This document shows positions 57,421 through 64,000 of a stretch of 64,000 bases of DNA, piece by piece; the first letter of the stretch is position 1, and every line of letters begins with the position of its first letter. Origin of the DNA: Tamlana sp. I1 (GTDB lineage: Bacteria > Bacteroidota > Bacteroidia > Flavobacteriales > Flavobacteriaceae); assembly GCF_015355625.1 (NCBI RefSeq), contig NZ_JACLAF010000012.1:1-64000 (forward strand), in the 5' to 3' direction. Under the pieces are notes generated by a model. The model ran no database searches, was not told where the DNA came from, and worked only from the letters and a program-made list of their open reading frames with translations. The translations under genes were made by a program, and so were the position numbers.

Positions 57421-57454
57421 TTAAGTAGTTAAGTAGTTAAGTAGTTAAAACTAC
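57421..57454 (+). repeat. 8-bp tandem repeat with small hairpin after ecotin
   Basis: TTAAGTAG is repeated three times plus a partial copy, directly after the ecotin stop. The end, GTAGTT-AA-AACTAC (57441-57454), can form a hairpin. The repeat also places extra in-frame stop codons behind the gene. Confidence 0.65.
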
Positions 57455-57480
57455 AACATTTTGAAAACAAACACTATATT

Positions 57481-58389
57481 ATGAAAATAAATAACATCTT
57501 AGAAGGCATAGGCAATACACCTGTGGTTCGTCTAAGGAAATTATTTCCAAACAACAATGTATGGATGAAGCTTGAAAAAGCCAACCCTGGAGGAAGCATT
57601 AAAGATCGTATCGCTATAGCTATGATTGAAGATGCTGAAAAACAGAACCTGCTTACAAAAGACACTGAAATTATAGAACCAACTTCTGGGAATACAGGCA
57701 TTGGTTTAGCCATGGTATGTGCGGTAAAAGGCTATAAATTAACCTTGGTAATGCCAGAATCTATGTCGGTTGAAAGACGTGCTTTAATGGCTGCATACGG
57801 TGCAAATTTGGTACTTACACCAAAAGAACTTGGATTAGCTGGTACCATTGCAAAGGCCGATGAGCTGTTAGAAACTACTAAAAATACGTGGATGCCTTCG
57901 CAATTTACAAACCAAGCCAACCCAGAAATACACAGAAAAACAACCGCTTTAGAAATTGCTAATGACTTCCCTGAAGGTTTAGATTATTTTATAACAGGCG
58001 TTGGAACCGGCGGTCATATTACAGGGATTTCTGAAGTTTTAAAAAAGCAATTCTCTAATTTAAAAGTGCTTGCCGTAGAACCCAATGATTCGCCAATTAT
58101 TTCTGGTGGTGAACCAGGACCGCATCCATTACAAGGCATCGGACCAGGTTTTTTCCCTGAAGTTTTTAACAGAGACTCTATTGATGGGGCTGTAAGAATT
58201 ACAAAAGAAGAAGCTTTCGCTGAAGTTCAAAACATTGCGAAATCAGAAGGCATTTTAGTTGGTATTTCCACAGGTGCTTCTTTGGCTGCAGTAAGAAAAC
58301 AACTCCCAGAACTTAAGAAAGACGATGTGGTTTTAACCATGAATTACGATACAGGTGAACGCTACTTGTCTATTGAAGGCTTGCTTTAA
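57481..58389 (+). CDS. cysM: Cysteine synthase B / O-acetylserine sulfhydrylase
   Basis: This PLP enzyme makes cysteine from O-acetylserine and sulfide or thiosulfate. The 302-residue protein has the PLP lysine in [11 protein letters not shown], the substrate loop [13 protein letters not shown], and the phosphate-binding [12 protein letters not shown]-type loop (here [14 protein letters not shown]). Shorter length and the pattern at the active site suggest CysM rather than CysK. It is the last plus-strand gene before the convergent proBC pair, and a strong terminator follows. Confidence 0.92.
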   Translation: MKINNILEGIGNTPVVRLRKLFPNNNVWMKLEKANPGGSIKDRIAIAMIEDAEKQNLLTKDTEIIEPTSGNTGIGLAMVCAVKGYKLTLVMPESMSVERRALMAAYGANLVLTPKELGLAGTIAKADELLETTKNTWMPSQFTNQANPEIHRKTTALEIANDFPEGLDYFITGVGTGGHITGISEVLKKQFSNLKVLAVEPNDSPIISGGEPGPHPLQGIGPGFFPEVFNRDSIDGAVRITKEEAFAEVQNIAKSEGILVGISTGASLAAVRKQLPELKKDDVVLTMNYDTGERYLSIEGLL

Positions 58390-58428
58390 AATTAAAGCTG
58401 AAAAAAATTCAAAAAGCCTTAAATTATA

Positions 58429-58468
58429 AAAAGCAAAAAGCTTCCTAAATTGGAAGCTTTTTGCTTTT
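58429..58468. terminator. Bidirectional terminator between cysM and proB
   Basis: A 17-bp perfect stem: AAAAGCAAAAAGCTTCC (58429-58445) and GGAAGCTTTTTGCTTTT (58452-58468) with a 6-nt loop, flanked by A- and T-runs. Confidence 0.92.
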
Positions 58469-58489
58469 ATACACTACAAACGAATCTTT

Positions 58490-59260
58490 CTATAAAGATA
58501 CTTTTGTTCCTGTTGCAATTCCGTCGATAATATCTATAATGGTATTTGGATTTTTACCATTTGCAATAAATGTAGGGATATTGTTAGCTGCTGCTTCTTG
58601 GGCATAATCTAACTTAGAGCCCATACCGCCACGACCTTCTTCTGCTGCTTTATTACTATCTTTTATATATTTATCCAAGTCTTCACCTGGTTCAATATTC
58701 TCAATTAAATTACTCGATTCACTTTCAGGGTGTCCTGTGTAAACCCCGTCAATATCAGTTAAAATAATCAACTTATCAGCATTAATTAATTGCGCTATTA
58801 AACTAGCAAGCTCGTCATTATCAGAAAACATAGACATGGTTACCGAAACGGCATCATCTTCATTAGCAATTGGAATAACACCTTCTTGCATTAAACCTTC
58901 ACAGCAATTAATCATATTTTCTCTATGAATCCCAGGACTAAAATCACGCTTAGTTGGTAAAACCTGCGCACATTTCATTCCATAATCATTAAAAATATTA
59001 TAATACAAACGCATCATTCTTGGTTGCCCAATAGCCGAATATACTTGGCGGCGTTGTGTTGTATTTTTAATTTTTGATTTGCCTAAAACTTCTTTTCCTG
59101 CAATTACAGATCCAGACGACACTAAAATGGTCATGATATCTCTATCGTAAAGTTCGGCTATTTGTTTTACTAAATTTCTTAAAACAGGTCTTACAATCCT
59201 GTTGTCTCTGTTGGTCATTACGTTAGTACCAACTTTTATTACTACTCTTTGTTTATACAT
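58490..59260 (-). CDS. proB: Glutamate 5-kinase
   Basis: This amino-acid kinase phosphorylates glutamate, the first step to proline. It is 256 residues and has only the kinase domain; the C-terminal PUA domain of E. coli ProB is absent, as in many Bacteroidota. Motifs are VVIKVGTNVMTN at the start, LVSSGSVIAGKEVLG, IANEDDAVSV and ILTDIDGVYTGHP, with GRGGMGSKLDYAQEAA for ATP and effector binding. It follows proC by 2 nt. proA, needed for the next step, is not beside it. Confidence 0.94.
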   Translation of the reverse strand: MYKQRVVIKVGTNVMTNRDNRIVRPVLRNLVKQIAELYDRDIMTILVSSGSVIAGKEVLGKSKIKNTTQRRQVYSAIGQPRMMRLYYNIFNDYGMKCAQVLPTKRDFSPGIHRENMINCCEGLMQEGVIPIANEDDAVSVTMSMFSDNDELASLIAQLINADKLIILTDIDGVYTGHPESESSNLIENIEPGEDLDKYIKDSNKAAEEGRGGMGSKLDYAQEAAANNIPTFIANGKNPNTIIDIIDGIATGTKVSL

Positions 59261-59262
59261 AA

Positions 59263-60069
59263 TTAATGTTCTTCTCCTAATTCAATTGCACGATTAAATG
59301 CCGCATAAGCCGCATCTTTAATTAAAATATTCACATTGTTATCTTCCATAGAATCTAACGCTGCTCTTGTGGTTCCGCCTTTCGAAGCTACTTTTTCCAT
59401 CCATGAATTTGGAGATATATTGGATTGGTTAAAAAGCTCGACTGCTCCAGCGAACGTTTGGGCGACTAATGTTGTTGAGTCGCTTTTTGAAAAGCCCATT
59501 TGCAAGGCTGCTTCCATCATACTTTGCATAAAATAGAAAACATAAGCAGGACCACTTCCTGAAATTCCTGTTGAAGCATCAATTAATTTTTCATTTGAAA
59601 CTTTAATAGATTTTCCAGTGGTATTTAATAGACTTTCAATGGTTAACATTTCAATATTTGAAACTTGAGATGAAACCACATAAGAAGTTAAACCTAAACC
59701 AATTTGGGCTGGTAAATTAGGCATAGCTCTTACAACTTTTTCTAAGCCCGTCATTTCTTGAATGGAACCTATAGTAACACCTGCCATAATAGACACAATA
59801 ATTTGCTGCGAATTAACTAATGGTTTAATAGCTTTAAATACACTCTCTGCGTGATAAGGCTTTACGGCAACAAAAATAATATCTGCTGTTGGGGCGCATT
59901 TTTTTAAATCGTCAAAGGCATCAAAATGGTCTATTTTATCAAGTTCTTCAAGCTTTTCTTTGCTCGTATCAAGAACCATGATATTTCTTTTCTTAAGAAG
60001 TTTGGATTTAGACATCCCTTCGGCATAGGTTAATCCCATATTTCCGGCTCCGATTACTAGTACTTTCAT
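59263..60069 (-). CDS. proC: Pyrroline-5-carboxylate reductase
   Basis: ProC reduces pyrroline-5-carboxylate to proline. The 268-residue protein has the dinucleotide fold VIGAGNMGLTYAEGM, a VRAMPNLPAQIGLG segment and the signature GISGSGPAYVFYFMQSM, followed by KGGTTRAALDSME. It directly precedes proB, with 2 nt between stop and start, so the two are in one operon. A 63-residue conserved-looking gene and a GNAT gene lie upstream on the same strand. Confidence 0.94.
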   Translation of the reverse strand: MKVLVIGAGNMGLTYAEGMSKSKLLKKRNIMVLDTSKEKLEELDKIDHFDAFDDLKKCAPTADIIFVAVKPYHAESVFKAIKPLVNSQQIIVSIMAGVTIGSIQEMTGLEKVVRAMPNLPAQIGLGLTSYVVSSQVSNIEMLTIESLLNTTGKSIKVSNEKLIDASTGISGSGPAYVFYFMQSMMEAALQMGFSKSDSTTLVAQTFAGAVELFNQSNISPNSWMEKVASKGGTTRAALDSMEDNNVNILIKDAAYAAFNRAIELGEEH

Positions 60070-60114
60070 GTGTTTTTAGTTATTGTAAGTTTGTTAATTT
60101 TTGTTTTTATAGTA

Positions 60115-60306
60115 TTAAACGAATAGCATACAATCATTGCAATCTTTTACTTCACCATAATAAGTGGCTCTATATTTGTGAAGCGTTTTAACGGGCAGAC
60201 CAAAAAGATACTTTCTAATGTAAGTTACTTTTGTGGTAAGCTCACCCATTTTCATGCTATATCGCTTTTCGTATTGTGTTTTTCGTTTTATATATATAAT
60301 TTTCAT
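60115..60306 (-). CDS. Small protein of unknown function upstream of proC
   Basis: This frame codes 63 residues, strongly basic and Tyr-rich at the N-terminus (MKIIYIKRKTQYEKRY), with a C-terminal YYGEVKDCNDCMLFV carrying a CxxC pair. No signal peptide. It lies 45 nt before proC and 31 nt after the GNAT gene ends, all on the minus strand, so it probably belongs to the same transcript. I do not recognise a family; the CxxC suggests a metal or redox site. Moderate confidence that it is translated. Confidence 0.55.
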   Translation of the reverse strand: MKIIYIKRKTQYEKRYSMKMGELTTKVTYIRKYLFGLPVKTLHKYRATYYGEVKDCNDCMLFV

Positions 60307-60337
60307 AGGTATTTCTTTTTTAATGTGTTTTGGTAAT

Positions 60338-60775
60338 CTATCGCTTTAATCGCATTTCGATATTCCGTGCTTCAAAACCTTCATTTTCAAAAAGTTTAAT
60401 CACAGGATTATCTTTATTAATATGCGTTGCAATAGCGCCTCTACAATATTTTTTGGTATGCTTAATCAACGCTTTGGCTATGCCTTGCCCTCTAAATTCT
60501 TCCTTTACTGCCATGTATACTAAAATGTTTTCAGACAAATACTCGTTCATGCCTGTTTTATTAACTACTGCAGCGCCAACTATGTTATTTTCATGTTCCA
60601 TAATAAAAACATAGCCACCCAAACCAGCAATTTCTTTGGCAGCATAAAGCATAGATTTTCTTATGGCACTTTTTGTATCTCTAAATGTGCCAGAATGCTC
60701 AAATAAAAAATTAGTTATACGATTAATATCATTGATTGATAACCTTGTAAAGGCATCAAATGTTTTTATAGTCAT
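60338..60775 (-). CDS. GNAT family N-acetyltransferase
   Basis: This 145-residue protein has the GNAT acetyl-CoA-binding motif A as EEFRGQGIAKALIKHTKKYC, preceded by a strand with VYMAVK and followed by GFEARNIEMRL at the end. It transfers acetyl groups to an amine; the substrate is unknown. It appears to be the first gene of a run with the 63-residue protein, proC and proB. A hairpin with 9-bp arms (60799-60823) lies just upstream of its start. Confidence 0.85.
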   Translation of the reverse strand: MTIKTFDAFTRLSINDINRITNFLFEHSGTFRDTKSAIRKSMLYAAKEIAGLGGYVFIMEHENNIVGAAVVNKTGMNEYLSENILVYMAVKEEFRGQGIAKALIKHTKKYCRGAIATHINKDNPVIKLFENEGFEARNIEMRLKR

Positions 60776-61034
60776 TGACTTTTTGGGAATATAAATAGGT
60801 TGTATCTAAATTTCAGATACAACGGGACATGTTTAAATTACAATGAATCCCATTAAATTAAACTGGTTTAAAAACAAGTTAAAATAAAAGGTAATTGCTT
60901 TAAATGAAGGAAAAAATGGCGATTGCGCTAGGTTGAAGGAGGAATGAATTTATCCGATTGGGTTCTAAAAACTAGAAAGTTAAAATTGAATATTCTTTGA
61001 TTCTGTTGATCATGTATTCCTTTACTCATAGGTG

Positions 61035-61066
61035 CAAATTTACGTAAATAAACCCCTAATAGCAAA
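61035..61066 (-). promoter_or_regulatory. Consensus promoter with no obvious gene behind it
   Basis: On the minus strand TTTG (61063-61066) is followed after 20 bp by TAAATTTG (61035-61042). It fits the consensus fully. The first ATG (61029) would be at or near the transcription start and opens a 33-codon frame (MSKGIHDQQNQRIFNF and on). The next recognised gene, GNAT, is about 250 nt away. Confidence 0.6.
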
Positions 61067-61108
61067 TTTGGACTGTTAAGAAAATTTAACAAGAAAAGGA
61101 TTAAACAA

Positions 61109-61136
61109 AAAAAGCCCCCTAAATTGGGAGCTTTTT
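61109..61136 (-). terminator. Intrinsic terminator of the nusB-DUF1573-yajC operon
   Basis: AAAAAGC plus CCC (61109-61119) pairs with GGGAGCTTTTT (61126-61136) with one mismatch and a 6-nt loop. On the minus strand a run of Ts follows. It lies 20 nt after the yajC stop. Confidence 0.8.
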
Positions 61137-61156
61137 GAATCAAATAAAATTGATTA

Positions 61157-61444
61157 TTATTTTTCTGGAGCGTTAAGTTTTGTACTCATTTCCATTGAAA
61201 TAGCCGATTTATCGAATTTTAATTTTCCAGACATGGTTTCTAAAACACAACTAGCGTCCTTATCATTAATTTCTAAAACCTTAGCATGTAAACCACTTTT
61301 GGTAATAACTTTATCACCACGTTTTAACTCTGCAGCAAATTTCTTTTCTTTTTTTGCGCGTTTCATTTGCGGTGCAATCATAAAGAAATACACGACTACA
61401 AACATTAATACAAATGGTAGTAAACTACCTACTCCTTCTCCCAT
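61157..61444 (-). CDS. yajC: Preprotein translocase subunit YajC
   Basis: This 95-residue protein has one N-terminal membrane span (LLPFVLMFVVVYFFMIAPQM) followed by the family motif RAKKEKKFAAELKRGDKVIT and a small basic/acidic soluble domain. YajC associates with SecDF in the Sec export machinery. It is the third gene of nusB-DUF1573-yajC on the minus strand, and a terminator follows. Confidence 0.94.
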   Translation of the reverse strand: MGEGVGSLLPFVLMFVVVYFFMIAPQMKRAKKEKKFAAELKRGDKVITKSGLHAKVLEINDKDASCVLETMSGKLKFDKSAISMEMSTKLNAPEK

Positions 61445-61478
61445 TATTGATATATTTAGCGTTTACGCTTGTTTATAA

Positions 61479-61943
61479 TTAACTCTTTTTTGCAGGATCT
61501 GGTTTTACAAAAGCTGTAATTTTAACCACTTCCGAACCTTTTTCTGTGTTCGCTGTAACAGTAATAGTTTTAGAAACTTTGTTTGCTCCGCTTCCGTTAA
61601 ACTTTACTGTAAATTTTCCTGTTTCACCTGGCGCTAATGGCTCTCTACTCCAATCTTGAGGAACAGTACAACCGCAAGAACTTTTAATATCTGTAATCAC
61701 TAAAGGTGCATTACCTGCATTTTTATAATTAAATACAGTTTCAACAGGCGTTTTAGCTTCAATTTCTCCAAAATCGTGCTCTGTTTTTTCAAACTCTAAC
61801 ACAGGAAAGTTTGAAGCCGTTGCATCACGTTCAGCAGCTGCTGTTACATTAGTTTCTTCTATTTTTTCAGCAGCGTTTTTATCTTTACAAGATGTAAAAG
61901 CAACTAAGCATAATGTGGTTAATCCAAAAATTATTTTTTTCAT
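61479..61943 (-). CDS. DUF1573 lipoprotein
   Basis: This 154-residue lipoprotein starts at the ATG at 61943, giving MKKIIFGLTTLCLVAFTSC as signal and lipobox; the longer frame to 62030 would bury that signal. The mature part is one Ig-like ASPM/HYDIN-type beta-domain with FEKTEHDFGEIEAKTPVETV and the conserved SSCGCTVPQDWS with two Cys. Such proteins are common in Bacteroidota envelopes and their role is unknown. It lies between nusB and yajC. Confidence 0.9.
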   Translation of the reverse strand: MKKIIFGLTTLCLVAFTSCKDKNAAEKIEETNVTAAAERDATASNFPVLEFEKTEHDFGEIEAKTPVETVFNYKNAGNAPLVITDIKSSCGCTVPQDWSREPLAPGETGKFTVKFNGSGANKVSKTITVTANTEKGSEVVKITAFVKPDPAKKS

Positions 61944-62039
61944 GATTCCATTTTTTAGGTTTGGTGCGTAAAAATAGCAATTATTTATTCGTTTAAAAAT
62001 TTTTACAATCTTCTTAACAGATATTAACAAATTATAGGT

Positions 62040-62984
62040 TTACATTAAACCGCGGCCTATTTTATTAAGTACGCCATCGGCTTCATATTCCTTAACTAAC
62101 TTATCTAAAATACCATTAATGAAAATGCTACTTTTTGGTGTTGAATATTCTTTAGAGATTTCTAAATACTCATTCATAGTTACCTTTACAGGAATAGATG
62201 GAAAGTTTTTAATTTCTGAAATGGCCATTTGTAAAAGCACATAATCAACGTTTGCAATACGCTCTGAATCCCAGTTTGTGGTTTTAAGCGCAATTTCTTT
62301 ATTAATAGCAGTTCTATTTAATAAGGTTTTTTTAAACAAGGTAATTGCAAATTGTTTATCCTCGATATCCTTATATAATTTAGGTGTAAAATACTTTTCT
62401 GGCGATGTTGCTTTAGCTTTTCTAAGCAATTTTAAAATGGTGGTGTTTACCGTTGGTAAATCGTCTAACCAAGTTAAATTTTTGTCTTCAATATAATCGT
62501 ATAACTTTTCGTTTGGTGCGACAATATCTTTAAACACATCTACAATAAAACTGCGGTCTTCTTTAAAATCGGAAACGCGTGTTTGCATATAATCGGCATA
62601 CAAATCACTTGAAGTAATGGCTTTAAAAATAACATCAACGTATTCGTTATCTAATTCCCAATTAACATGACCATTACGTTTAATTTCGTCATCTAATTGA
62701 ATGTTATCTTTTAGGAGTTTTAAAAGTTCGTTATTTACAAACTTTCGGTTGGGATCTTTGTCTTCCTTGGTGGCAAGATGTTTATTTTGTTTCTTTTGTA
62801 AATCGTCTTCAGCGCGTTTTTGAACTTCAATCAATAACGAAATAATTAAAAGATACAAGTTGTACATATTTTCAATACTAAAAAGTAAAAACTTCTGATC
62901 TTTACTAAAATCATCACTTTCACTCCCTTTAAATGCATAGATAGTTTGCATTACTTTTACGCGAATATGTCTTCTACTTAACAT
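62040..62984 (-). CDS. nusB: Transcription antitermination factor NusB (long form)
   Basis: NusB binds boxA RNA with S10 and supports rRNA antitermination. This version has 314 residues against about 140 in E. coli; the family core is at the C-terminus (LLQMAISEIKNFPSIPVKVTMNEYLEI, shown here as LLQMAISEIKNFP and VTMNEYLEISKEYS), with the N-terminal MLSRRHIRVKVMQTIYAF typical of the bacteroidotal long form. The middle 150 residues are charged and helical. Two adjacent ATGs are possible (62987, 62984). It heads nusB-DUF1573-yajC, with a perfect -7 box (TATTTTTG, 63037-63044) upstream. Confidence 0.92.
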   Translation of the reverse strand: MLSRRHIRVKVMQTIYAFKGSESDDFSKDQKFLLFSIENMYNLYLLIISLLIEVQKRAEDDLQKKQNKHLATKEDKDPNRKFVNNELLKLLKDNIQLDDEIKRNGHVNWELDNEYVDVIFKAITSSDLYADYMQTRVSDFKEDRSFIVDVFKDIVAPNEKLYDYIEDKNLTWLDDLPTVNTTILKLLRKAKATSPEKYFTPKLYKDIEDKQFAITLFKKTLLNRTAINKEIALKTTNWDSERIANVDYVLLQMAISEIKNFPSIPVKVTMNEYLEISKEYSTPKSSIFINGILDKLVKEYEADGVLNKIGRGLM

Positions 62985-63157
62985 CATTACAAAGAACTTT
63001 AATTAAAAATTGAGGGGATTCATAATTTTCCCGAGGCAAAAATAACACTATATTTAAAAATTTACCGCTAATTATTCATTTAATTATTCTAAAAAATGTG
63101 AAACCATATTTAACAATTAGGCGACACATCAAAAGGCGTTAATTATCAATTATACCT

Positions 63158-63165
63158 TATATTTG
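63158..63165 (+). promoter_or_regulatory. Candidate -7 box of the ABC transporter gene
   Basis: TATATTTG matches the consensus and ends 20 bp before the ATG at 63186. The -33 region is not clear. Confidence 0.5.
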
Positions 63166-63185
63166 CGGTCTATCTCGAGATTTAA

Positions 63186-64000
63186 ATGAAAGAATTACAG
63201 CACCTCAATAAATACTTTTTTAAATACAAAACACATTTACTACTAGGTACATTAATAACTATTGCTGCTCGAATTTTTATACTATTCACGCCGCGATATG
63301 TTAAAGAAATATTTGTAATTATTGAAAAATATTTAAAAGGAGGCGTTACCGAAAGCACTATAAAAGCCGAACTTACCGAAGCCATTTTATACATTATTGG
63401 CGCTGCAATAGTGGGTGGTATTCTTACTTTTTTTATGAGACAGGCCATTATAAACGTCTCACGTTATATTGAATACGATTTAAAAAATGAAATTTACGAG
63501 CAGTACCAAAAACTCTCTTTAAATTTTTATAAGAAAAATAGAACGGGCGATTTAATGAATCGTATTACGGAAGATGTTGGTCGTGTACGCATGTATGCCG
63601 GGCCTGCTATTATGTATAGTATAAATACCATAGCGCTTTTTGTAATAGTCATTATTTATATGATAAATGCATCGCCAAAATTAACGCTTTATACCATTTT
63701 GCCGTTACCTATTTTATCGGTTATAATCTATAAACTAAGTAAAGAAATACATAAACGCAGTACGATTGTACAGGAATACCTATCGAAATTATCCACTTTT
63801 ACTCAAGAGTCTTTTAGTGGTATTTCGGTTATTAAGGCCTACGGTATTGAACCCCAAACGGCTGTTAATTTTAACACACTTGCTACCGAAAGTAAAGACA
63901 AACAAATTGATTTAACAAAGGTTCAGGCTTGGTTTTTTCCTATAATGATTTTACTTATTGGCACGAGTAACCTGCTGGTTATTTACGTGGGAGGCATGCA
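63186..64000 (+). CDS. ABC transporter with fused membrane domain, MsbA-like (partial, runs off the right edge)
   Basis: An ATG at 63186 opens a frame with no stop to the end of the window, 271 codons. It begins MKELQHLNKYFFKYKTHLLL and contains the hallmarks of an ABC exporter membrane domain: two spans early, FYKKNRTGDLMNRITEDVGR (coupling-helix region), MINASPKLTLYTILPLPIL, and QESFSGISVIKAYGIE. The ATP-binding half would follow beyond the window. By family it exports lipids (MsbA type) or drugs. It diverges from nusB. Confidence 0.9.
   Translation, partial: MKELQHLNKYFFKYKTHLLLGTLITIAARIFILFTPRYVKEIFVIIEKYLKGGVTESTIKAELTEAILYIIGAAIVGGILTFFMRQAIINVSRYIEYDLKNEIYEQYQKLSLNFYKKNRTGDLMNRITEDVGRVRMYAGPAIMYSINTIALFVIVIIYMINASPKLTLYTILPLPILSVIIYKLSKEIHKRSTIVQEYLSKLSTFTQESFSGISVIKAYGIEPQTAVNFNTLATESKDKQIDLTKVQAWFFPIMILLIGTSNLLVIYVGGM

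Larger units (their letters stand above)
60776..61156 (-). other. Intergenic region with hairpin, orphan promoter and terminator
   Basis: This 381-bp region lies between yajC and the GNAT gene. Moving leftwards on the minus strand it holds the yajC terminator (61109-61136), a full consensus promoter (61035-61066), a 33-codon frame beginning at 61029, and a hairpin with arms GTTGTATCT and AGATACAAC (60799-60807, 60815-60823) some 24 nt before the GNAT start. The gap of about 230 nt between promoter and GNAT gene could encode a small RNA or a long leader. Confidence 0.5.

Noticed and set aside
60928-61143. 71-codon minus-strand open frame over the yajC terminator
   Set aside because: The first 38 codons overlie the terminator and the orphan promoter. 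Only the last 33 codons, after the ATG at 61029, could be transcribed, and these are treated as a possibility in the findings.
63182-63448. 88-codon minus-strand frame at the right end
   Set aside because: Antisense to the ABC transporter gene, whose plus-strand frame is open to the window edge and carries clear family motifs.

Overview
The window is an AT-rich chromosomal segment from a member of the Bacteroidota, almost certainly family Flavobacteriaceae. The evidence is type IX secretion (T9SS) type A C-terminal tails on two exported proteins, SusC/FecA-like TonB receptors with an N-terminal carboxypeptidase-regulatory-like domain, a bacillithiol enzyme (BshC), several families best known from flavobacteria (DUF4856, DUF6146, DUF6787, DUF3820), promoters of the Bacteroidota type (TTG/TTTG, 17-23 bp, TAnnTTTG) and almost no Shine-Dalgarno sequences. 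Most genes are housekeeping. I saw no rRNA, tRNA, CRISPR array, prophage or complete insertion sequence.

Layout. 0.3-9 kb: a T9SS cargo protein, two unrelated-type aconitases side by side (AcnA/mitochondrial type and AcnB) with separate terminators, and a polytopic membrane protein. 9-14.3 kb: a minus-strand operon of three parvulin-type chaperone genes followed by a MoxR ATPase, driven by a consensus promoter. 14.4-22.1 kb: small conserved genes, a LysM/periplasmic-binding-fold protein, guaA, a PLP decarboxylase and bshC. 22.4-28.5 kb: an exported carboxypeptidase-regulatory-like protein converging on the topoisomerase IV genes parE-parC, which have a 47-codon gene between them. 28.9-36.1 kb: SRPBCC protein, ychF, a ferredoxin and an acyl-CoA reductase transcribed from a symmetrical divergent promoter, serC, serA, DUF937 and DUF502 proteins.

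36.2-40.4 kb: a probable metal-uptake cassette (DUF6146, DUF6787, a His-rich exported protein, a TonB receptor, a His/Asp-rich lipoprotein). 40.5-42 kb: guaB. 42.0-49.0 kb: a minus-strand operon of DUF4856 lipoprotein, imelysin-like lipoprotein, HTTM membrane protein, FecA-like TonB receptor and a secreted protein of unknown function. It has a consensus promoter, an inverted-repeat operator just after the predicted start of transcription, and hairpins between the first genes. This is the best candidate for a poorly described system and is probably iron-linked. 49.1-64 kb: HMG-CoA lyase, an M43 metalloprotease with a T9SS tail, a FUSC transporter, pyrD, pepT, an ecotin lipoprotein, cysM, proC-proB, a GNAT enzyme, the nusB-DUF1573-yajC operon, and the start of an ABC exporter that runs off the right edge.

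Non-coding features of note are the palindromic divergent promoter at 31.2 kb, an 18-bp perfect palindrome before ecotin, a degenerate dispersed palindromic element at 15.2 kb with an apparent short relative at 1.75 kb, and an orphan consensus promoter at 61.04 kb.
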